The notes beneath the pieces were generated by a model that saw only the letters and a program-made list of their open reading frames with translations, was not told where the DNA came from and made no database searches. From assembly GCA_905339275.1 (NCBI GenBank), contig CAJPFK010000018.1, forward strand, positions 62,001 to 126,000: a DNA stretch of 64,000 nt. Reading direction: 5' to 3'. The translations under genes were made by a program, and so were the position numbers. Shown piece by piece: positions 58,610 to 64,000 of the stretch. The stretch's first letter is position 1, and every line of letters starts with the position of its first letter. Source of the stretch: Methylophilaceae bacterium (lineage in GTDB: Bacteria > Pseudomonadota > Gammaproteobacteria > Burkholderiales > Methylophilaceae).

Positions 58610-58942
58610 ATGTCCATTCCTCATGCTGCCTCCGGTGAATTAATTGATATTCAGCCGCTTGGCGAAAACCTGCGTCAAACGATTTCGACTACCCTGGTCA
58701 GGGCAGATCATCTTGAAGTGTTCCGCATGACCTTGGCGGCTGGCAAGACCACACCGGAGCACAGGGCGGCTGGTGCAATCACCATTCAGTGCCTGGAAGG
58801 CGTTGTGGAACTCGAAGCGCACGGAAAAACGCAGATACTGCGTGCAGGATACATGGTCTATTTGTCGGATGCCGAACCGCATGCAGTCAGGGCGCTGGAG
58901 GATACCTCCCTGCTCATTACGATTCTATTGAGACGCTTGTAA
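58610..58942 (+). CDS. Small cupin-domain protein
   Basis: A 110-residue single cupin. PEHRAAGAITIQCLEGVVELEAHGK and the later MVYLSDAEPHAVRALED carry the two cupin motifs, with histidines at the metal positions. The first motif is shortened (EHRAAG in place of HxH). The function is not known. Confidence 0.82.
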   Translation: MSIPHAASGELIDIQPLGENLRQTISTTLVRADHLEVFRMTLAAGKTTPEHRAAGAITIQCLEGVVELEAHGKTQILRAGYMVYLSDAEPHAVRALEDTSLLITILLRRL

Positions 58943-58966
58943 TGCATCACCAGACAGTCCTGTAAT

Positions 58967-58995
58967 AAAAACGGCGCTTCGGATGCGCCGTTTTT
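58967..58995. terminator. Bidirectional terminator between cupin gene and convergent unknown gene
   Basis: An 11-bp stem (AAAAACGGCGC / GCGCCGTTTTT) around a 7-base loop, with T runs in both directions. It serves the cupin gene on the plus strand and the secreted protein gene on the minus strand. Confidence 0.9.
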
Positions 58996-59019
58996 ATTTA
59001 TACAAAATCCACAAAGGTT

Positions 59020-59382
59020 CTAAATACGTTCCGGCTGGAACGGCTCCAACACGCAGCGGATTTCCAGAACCCTGGCTTGGTTTTCAACGCCCGGCTCTTT
59101 TTCGAACCTGAGGGCGGCGTGTTGAGGAGCGGTCCAGACGACGCCATTGGCTTTCTTGATCTGGGCGGCATGACTTTCCAGCCGCGCAGTACAGGATTCA
59201 AGGTCATCATGGACCGAGGTTTTCAACAGGTAGTGATTATCCAGATGGTCATAAACGGCAATGACTGTAGACCATTGGCCGGGTTGTGGATTCAGCTTCT
59301 CCGTATTTACCGCAGCATACGCGGACGCGGATAGAGCGGTAATCAGGCTCATGGTTAGCGTGGCTATCGTACGTGACATCAT
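59020..59382 (-). CDS. Small secreted protein of unknown function
   Basis: About 120 residues. A signal peptide ends SASAYAAVN; the mature part is about 95 residues with two cysteines (ESCTAR and IRCVLE) that could form a disulphide. GAAAG lies upstream of the ATG at 59382. The frame reaches 59448 but those residues do not look like part of the protein. No family is recognised. Confidence 0.68.
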   Translation of the reverse strand: MMSRTIATLTMSLITALSASAYAAVNTEKLNPQPGQWSTVIAVYDHLDNHYLLKTSVHDDLESCTARLESHAAQIKKANGVVWTAPQHAALRFEKEPGVENQARVLEIRCVLEPFQPERI

Positions 59383-59600
59383 GGTTAAGCTTTCTTTTGA
59401 GTTGGAACAATTAAATAGACCACGCAGTGCATCAAAAGTTGACTGCATTTAGTCATCAGGGGGCAAGTGTGCAAGACCTGCTCCTGCGGTACGATGAAAT
59501 TGCCGGCAGCAGGGTGGCCCAATCCCGGGATCATGATGTCAACGCTGGCGAAGCTGGCTCGTTGGAGTAAACTAATCCAATGCTTTCGGTCTTCATCACA

Positions 59601-60149
59601 ATGCACCCGTTTCCCAGCTCCCGGAAATTCCTGCTGATTCCCTTGGCATGCCTGCTTGCGGCATGTGCGGCCGGGCCGCGCACTGTCAGCATCAGCGAAG
59701 CAGAACTACAGAAAAGAATCACCGAACAGCTATCCGTGCCGATTACGGTATTGAAGATTTTCGACATCAACCTGACCAACCCGGTGGTCCGGCTGGATGC
59801 GGGGACCGAGCGCCTGCATGCGCAGCTTGACACCAGCGTGAGCAACCCTGTGAGTGGAGAGCAATTGCTCGGCAAACTGAATATCTCCGGCAAACTCAGG
59901 TTCGATCCCGCTTTGAATGCCATCATGCTGTCGGAGTCGAAAATCGAGAACCTGAACATGCAGGGAGTGGATGCCAGATACAACGAGGCATTCAGCCTAC
60001 TGGCAAGCAAGATGGGAGAAGAGTTGCTGAATCATTTACCGCTCTATACCCTGAAACCCGAGGAGCTCACGCGAGGCTCGACGCGTTATGCGCCCAGTGC
60101 ATTCAACATCCGCGGCAACGACCTGCAAGTCACGCTTGTGCCTCAATAA
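59601..60149 (+). CDS. DUF1439 family lipoprotein
   Basis: About 182 residues with a lipoprotein signal and lipobox LLAACAAG, then SISEAELQKRITEQLSVPITVLKIFDINLTNP, typical of DUF1439 (YceB-like) proteins. They are periplasmic lipid-binding-like folds of unknown role. The ATG at 59601 is chosen; an earlier ATG at 59580 adds seven residues. It ends before a bidirectional terminator. Confidence 0.85.
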   Translation: MHPFPSSRKFLLIPLACLLAACAAGPRTVSISEAELQKRITEQLSVPITVLKIFDINLTNPVVRLDAGTERLHAQLDTSVSNPVSGEQLLGKLNISGKLRFDPALNAIMLSESKIENLNMQGVDARYNEAFSLLASKMGEELLNHLPLYTLKPEELTRGSTRYAPSAFNIRGNDLQVTLVPQ

Positions 60150-60160
60150 GGTCTGGCAAC

Positions 60161-60190
60161 AAAAAAGCCACGTAAATTCGTGGCTTTTTT
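60161..60190. terminator. Bidirectional terminator
   Basis: A 12-bp stem (AAAAAAGCCACG / CGTGGCTTTTTT) around a 6-base loop, with T runs on both strands. It separates the DUF1439 gene from the convergent SMP-30-like operon. Confidence 0.92.
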
Positions 60191-60208
60191 GTTTGTCGAG
60201 TACTTTCC

Positions 60209-61069
60209 TCAGTTCACCGGCACCCAGACCAGCTCGCCAGCCTTCATGTCCGGCACCAGAAGATATTTGCCATCAATGGTAAGCGCAATATCTGCGGCAG
60301 CCTGAAAACCCTCCCTGACCAGCTTCACTTCATCATGCAGCACGCTGAATACCTTGCCGTTCTTCCAGTCACTGACATACATATAACCATTGGGATGATG
60401 CACCAGACCGTCACCGCCGCCGAAGCCTTCGGCAAGATCGGTCAGGATACTGGTTTTCATGTTGAAGCTGTAAAGCACGCCTGAAGCAAAGTCCACAAAC
60501 AGCAGCACATCGCCCGAATCATCCATCAGCAAACCGTTGGGCGCCAGAACCCGTGCATCCTTCTCATGGTCGATGACAGGCGTCACCGTGCCATCCAGGC
60601 TGATGCGATAGATAGCGCCGCCCTTCTCCAAGTCGCCACTATCGCTGACATACAGGTAATTGCCCTGCAAATCGCGCTCCAGGTCATTGAGGAATTGGGG
60701 GATGACGGGAAAGGCTCCGGCCGCAACAAACACCTGCCATTTACCGTCCGGTGCGACTTTTAGTATGCGGGTTTTATCCGCCACATAAAGATCGTCGCCG
60801 ATGATCGCCAACCCCTTGGGGTCATCCATGCCGGAGGCAAAAACCGACAGTTTTCCGCTCTTGTCGATCACGCTGATCCGGCCATCGCCATCCTTGCCGA
60901 ACTCATTGATCTCAGAGACAAAAATTCGCCCATCCTTGGCCTGTATCACGGACTCGGGCGTTTTCAGCCCGGTCACTTTCTGCGGTGGTTGCGCTGCGCA
61001 GGCTGACATGCCAAGCAGCAGCATGCATGCACCCAGCAAGGGAGTTGATGTTTCGGCAAAATAGGACAT
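60209..61069 (-). CDS. SMP-30/gluconolactonase-like beta-propeller lipoprotein
   Basis: A 286-residue protein with a lipobox LGMSAC (Cys24) and a repeat pattern of beta-propeller blades (DGRIFVSEINEFGK, LAIIGDDLYVADKTR, GNYLYVSDSGD). GAGG precedes the ATG. It belongs to the SMP-30/gluconolactonase/LRE-like group, perhaps a lactonase or a structural propeller. It is the last gene of the operon that begins with the flavocytochrome gene. Confidence 0.85.
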   Translation of the reverse strand: MSYFAETSTPLLGACMLLLGMSACAAQPPQKVTGLKTPESVIQAKDGRIFVSEINEFGKDGDGRISVIDKSGKLSVFASGMDDPKGLAIIGDDLYVADKTRILKVAPDGKWQVFVAAGAFPVIPQFLNDLERDLQGNYLYVSDSGDLEKGGAIYRISLDGTVTPVIDHEKDARVLAPNGLLMDDSGDVLLFVDFASGVLYSFNMKTSILTDLAEGFGGGDGLVHHPNGYMYVSDWKNGKVFSVLHDEVKLVREGFQAAADIALTIDGKYLLVPDMKAGELVWVPVN

Positions 61070-61082
61070 GGGCTACCTCGGA

Positions 61083-61679
61083 TTAATGTATGCTTTTAAA
61101 GAAATAGTTGAGATCAATCGGCGCGGGCGGCGGCAGGGCCGTCACCATGGCACAGGTAGCGGCCGCATTGCTGTTGGGCGTGCCTTCGGCGGCGACTGAC
61201 TTCAGGCGCTGGTCCTTGCGCATTTTTCCGAGCAGGTTCTGCATCGCCATCTTGTAGACGGTTTCTATCTGCTGCTGGGGATACACGTCAAGAAAACCCT
61301 GTTTTTGCGACTCGCCCACATAAGTAGCGACCGGCACGCCCTCACTGGTATAGGCGCTGGCCGTAATCTCGCCGTAATAAGTTTTCATCTGCGGATTGTA
61401 GTACATACGCGGCTTGAGCCAGACCAGAGACTTACCTTCACTCCCAGCCCGGCACATTGCCACGTCACCAAATTCCTCGGCAAGCATCGCCGTTGCCAGC
61501 GGCTCGACGGTTGGCCCCTGCTTGAACCAGTAATCATCGAAATATTGCCAAAGCTTAACAGAATGCGTGTACTCCTGCGGATGAATATAGACCAGCATAT
61601 TGGCAGGTGCGGCCTGAACCGGCATTGCAGCAAGCGTAAGCGCGAGGCTTAATCCGGCCAATTGATACTTGATGTTCAT
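61083..61679 (-). CDS. Secreted protein of unknown function in PQQ/flavocytochrome operon
   Basis: About 198 residues. A signal peptide ends MPVQAAPAN; the mature part has KPRMYYNPQMKTYYGEITASAYT and a helical C-terminus with two cysteines (VAMCRAG, ATCAMV). AAAGGA is 6 bases before the ATG at 61679, with alternative ATGs at 61682 and 61694. No family is recognised. It sits between the PQQ-type and SMP-30-type genes, with gaps of only 20 and 13 bases. Confidence 0.72.
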   Translation of the reverse strand: MNIKYQLAGLSLALTLAAMPVQAAPANMLVYIHPQEYTHSVKLWQYFDDYWFKQGPTVEPLATAMLAEEFGDVAMCRAGSEGKSLVWLKPRMYYNPQMKTYYGEITASAYTSEGVPVATYVGESQKQGFLDVYPQQQIETVYKMAMQNLLGKMRKDQRLKSVAAEGTPNSNAAATCAMVTALPPPAPIDLNYFFKSIH

Positions 61680-61699
61680 CATAAATCCTTTCATGCGGT

Positions 61700-62926
61700 T
61701 TAATCCAGCCTGCCGTAGCTGATGCGATAGACAAGCCCGGCACGGTCATCCGACACGTAAAGCGCGCCATCCGGCCCTGTAATCACGTCCACCGGACGGC
61801 CCCAGGCCGCCTTTCCATCCAGCCACCCGCTGGCAAAATCGACCACTTCAACCGGCTTGTTCTCCCTGAATTTCACGCGCACCAGCTTATAGCCTGAAGG
61901 TTGTACCCGATTCCACGATCCGTGCAGGGCTACGATTGCATCGCTTTTATATTCGCCGGGGAAATTGCTTTGCTCCAGAAAGCTGATACCCAATGGCGTG
62001 GAGTGGGAATCGAACATGATTGCCGGCGCTCTTGTGGTTTTGCAAAAGCCCGCATCCGCCGGAAATTGCGGATCATTGATCTGATTACCCCAGCAATAGG
62101 GCCAGCCGTAATGCTGATTCGGTTCGATTTTATTCAGATGCTCCGGCGGCAGGCTGTCGTCCATCGGGCCATCTTTTGTGGCTGACCGCATATCGGAGCC
62201 GTTATTCGTCGCATACATCTCACCCGTCACCGGATGCCAGGCAAACCCCTGGGAATTGCGCAAAGCTCTCGCCCAGGTTGCACCCGGCTTGTGGCGGCCC
62301 AGTGTAACGAGTGCACCAGCCGCCAGGCCTGCTTTTGTATAACGCTCGATGGTAGCCCGGGAAGGGTCGGTTTCCAGACAGGCGTTACAACTCGATCCTA
62401 TATTCAGATAAAGATGGTTATCCGGGCCGATTTTCAGGGTTTTCATGGTGTGCCCGCCTGTGGCCAGCCCCTTGATCAGCGGGGTTGTTCTTGCCGCAGG
62501 CCACCGCCCCTGCGCATTCCGTTCCAGTTTGACGACCCCATCCTGGTTCGCCACCAGTAAATCTCCATCGACGAAAGCCAATCCTTGAGGAGCATTCAGC
62601 TTTTCCGCCACGGTAACGATTTCATCAGCAACGCCATCCTTGTTCCGATCGGCCAGCATCAGCACCTTGCCATCCATGCCTGTCGATAAATAGAGATGAC
62701 CATCCGGGCCGAATGCCATGAACCTCGGACCACGAAAATAATCACCGCCGGCACCTGCCAGCCTGGCAAATACCTGAAGCTTGAAACCGTCAGGCAGCTT
62801 GATGCTGTTTGCCGGATCGGGCGGTGCCGGCTTCACCTCCGCCATATCGGCAAACCCGTGAATTGACACGCCAAGGAAGGTAACAAGAACCATTCTGCCC
62901 AGTTTTTTTATTGTCGCATCAAGCAT
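61700..62926 (-). CDS. PQQ-dependent sugar/sorbosone dehydrogenase-like beta-propeller
   Basis: About 408 residues with a signal segment near 8-25 followed by a six-blade propeller: PRFMAFGPDGHLYLSTGMDGKVLML, GHTMKTLKIGPDNHLYLNIGSSCNAC, NSQGFAWHPVTGEMYATNNGSD and GRPVDVITGPDGALYVSDD. This matches the soluble glucose/sorbosone dehydrogenase fold. There is no CxxCH haem motif. Substrate and use of PQQ are not shown by sequence. The ATG at 62926 is chosen over the TTG at 62941. It follows the flavocytochrome gene by 21 bases. Confidence 0.88.
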   Translation of the reverse strand: MLDATIKKLGRMVLVTFLGVSIHGFADMAEVKPAPPDPANSIKLPDGFKLQVFARLAGAGGDYFRGPRFMAFGPDGHLYLSTGMDGKVLMLADRNKDGVADEIVTVAEKLNAPQGLAFVDGDLLVANQDGVVKLERNAQGRWPAARTTPLIKGLATGGHTMKTLKIGPDNHLYLNIGSSCNACLETDPSRATIERYTKAGLAAGALVTLGRHKPGATWARALRNSQGFAWHPVTGEMYATNNGSDMRSATKDGPMDDSLPPEHLNKIEPNQHYGWPYCWGNQINDPQFPADAGFCKTTRAPAIMFDSHSTPLGISFLEQSNFPGEYKSDAIVALHGSWNRVQPSGYKLVRVKFRENKPVEVVDFASGWLDGKAAWGRPVDVITGPDGALYVSDDRAGLVYRISYGRLD

Positions 62927-62947
62927 TCCGAGCCTGTTCAATCCAAT

Positions 62948-64000
62948 TCAGGTAAGTACGTCAGACCAGATATTTCTTGCCCAATCATAAGCATAATTGC
63001 CTTCCAGTTCGGATGGCCTGTCCGATACGCCTCCGCCCTCGGCGGGAAGCATGATCTTCTTCGCCGTATCATAGCGATAGACGTGCGCCACGTGCATCGC
63101 CATCTTGTCACTGACGAAGCTATAGCAAGTGTTGGCAAATACCGGCACCGGCACCGGGTCTGGCGCCTGCTGGCTTAAAGCCGCCACAATTGCGCTGGCG
63201 CAGACCCTCGCTTGCGAGGTTGCCATATGGGCCGACTTCGGCAAGCCTGCAGAAACCGCATCTCCCACAATGTACGTATCCGGAACGACTTTTGATTCAT
63301 ACGTCAGGAAATCCACTTCGCACCAGCGCCGGTCGACATTGGCCGCCCCCAGCATCTGTGCGATCTTGCCTGCGCGTTGCGGGGGGATCACATTCAATAC
63401 ATCGGCAGTTACCGCGTCGAACTCGGTTTTTACCCATTTCCGGGCAACGTCCACCTCCACTGCGCTGCTGTTCGGGCGGTAATCGACCATGCCCGCATAC
63501 ATCTCCGACCAGACCTTGATGAAAAGGCCTTTCTTGGAAACGATATCGGGGTTGGCATCGAGCACGATGATTTTTGCAGTGGGATTATGCTGCTTCAGGT
63601 AGAAAGCGGCCAGGCAGACGCGCTCGTAAGGTCCGGGGGGGCAACGATACGGCGCTTTCGGAATACTGACGACGAACACGCCGCCTGCCGGCATCGCCTT
63701 GAGCTGCCGGTGCAGATTGACGGTTTGCGGTCCAGCCTTCCAGGCATGGGGAATCTGCCTTTGCGCTTCTTCACTCTGCAACATGGGCAGTTGTTCGTAA
63801 ATAAAATCAATACCTGGCGCAATCACTAATTTGTCGTAGCTTAGCTCTCCACGCTGCATACTGATTTTTTTTGCGGCAGAGTCAACCGAAGTGACGGTGT
63901 CCTGCACCCACTGGATACCATGATGGCGCTTCAATCCATCGTAACTGAAACTGAGATCATCCAGCCCCTTGCTGCCGCCCAGTACGAGATTGCTCAGCGG
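62948..64000 (-). CDS. Flavocytochrome c sulfide dehydrogenase flavin subunit (partial, N-terminus beyond window)
   Basis: 350 codons in frame to the window edge, with the start outside. Features of FccB/FCSD: SNLVLGG, the redox-cysteine segment APYRCPPGPYERVC and a late VFANTCYSFVSD that matches the C-terminal FCSD domain. These enzymes oxidise sulfide with FAD and pass electrons to a cytochrome c subunit. The cytochrome gene (fccA) should lie just upstream, outside the window. The gene is the first visible member of a tight operon. Confidence 0.87.
   Translation of the reverse strand, partial: PLSNLVLGGSKGLDDLSFSYDGLKRHHGIQWVQDTVTSVDSAAKKISMQRGELSYDKLVIAPGIDFIYEQLPMLQSEEAQRQIPHAWKAGPQTVNLHRQLKAMPAGGVFVVSIPKAPYRCPPGPYERVCLAAFYLKQHNPTAKIIVLDANPDIVSKKGLFIKVWSEMYAGMVDYRPNSSAVEVDVARKWVKTEFDAVTADVLNVIPPQRAGKIAQMLGAANVDRRWCEVDFLTYESKVVPDTYIVGDAVSAGLPKSAHMATSQARVCASAIVAALSQQAPDPVPVPVFANTCYSFVSDKMAMHVAHVYRYDTAKKIMLPAEGGGVSDRPSELEGNYAYDWARNIWSDVLT

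Overview
This window reads as one contiguous piece of chromosome from a betaproteobacterium, most likely of the order Nitrosomonadales (Methylophilaceae- or Gallionellaceae-like). The basis is gene order rather than any database match: leuC, entericidin, leuD, leuB, asd, fimV, (ecfT-like), truA, trpF, trpB, trpA, accD in one direction; argD-argF-argG; scpA-scpB-rluB; trpS, M50 protease, YciO-type protein, PHP phosphatase opposite yciB-yciI-bolA-ppiC; nadE-glnB; sucCD beside serB. I found no tRNA, rRNA, CRISPR array, transposase, phage or plasmid gene. It is ordinary host chromosome with a few lineage-specific patches. Exact genus cannot be fixed from what I can see.

Layout. 1-20.7 kb: almost every gene is on the minus strand. 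It holds the end of the trp/acc block, leucine and aspartate-family genes with fimV, then yajQ, ppnP, an aldo-keto reductase, a PhoPQ-like two-component system with a PepSY membrane protein, and argG-argF-argD. 20.0-23.6 kb: a PuuD-like membrane protein with a 34-residue companion gene, a Rieske oxygenase, an EamA exporter and a lipoprotein. 23.6-28.9 kb: a NarL-type two-component system, the Kup potassium transporter and an M48 lipoprotein. 28.9-34.9 kb: a cyclic-di-GMP patch (HD-GYP, EAL, GGDEF-EAL) split by dapD. 35-37.4 kb: yffB-dapE-prmB, tightly overlapped. 37.3-44 kb: YoaK-type protein, an unknown coiled-coil membrane protein, rluB-scpB-scpA, an SMR pump, trpS, M50 protease and YciO. 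44-47.3 kb: PHP phosphatase and yciB-yciI-bolA-ppiC. 47.4-49.4 kb: feoAB behind a Fur box. 49.4-55.3 kb: VOC protein, DUF486, glnB, nadE, an ankyrin protein and sucD-sucC. 55.4-60.2 kb: serB, a periplasmic cyclophilin, DUF455 and small unknown genes. 60.2-64 kb: a tight periplasmic operon with a flavocytochrome-c sulfide dehydrogenase flavoprotein (cut by the window end), a PQQ-dehydrogenase-like propeller, an unknown secreted protein and an SMP-30-like lipoprotein.

How the genes fit together. Much of the window is amino-acid supply (Trp, Leu, Arg, Lys/DAP, Ser, Asp-semialdehyde) plus nitrogen signalling (GlnB), NAD synthesis and one TCA step. The accessory content is signalling (two two-component systems, c-di-GMP proteins), iron(II) uptake and envelope redox enzymes. 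The most unusual sequence feature is between argF and argG: a second, synonymously diverged copy of the last codons of argF ends in the 4-bp overlap with argG, as if an original argF had been replaced by a divergent copy. No clear new defence or mobile system is present. The best candidates for undescribed biology are the PuuD-like/34-aa pair, the small membrane protein that copies the diguanylate cyclase N-terminus, and the palindrome in front of it.
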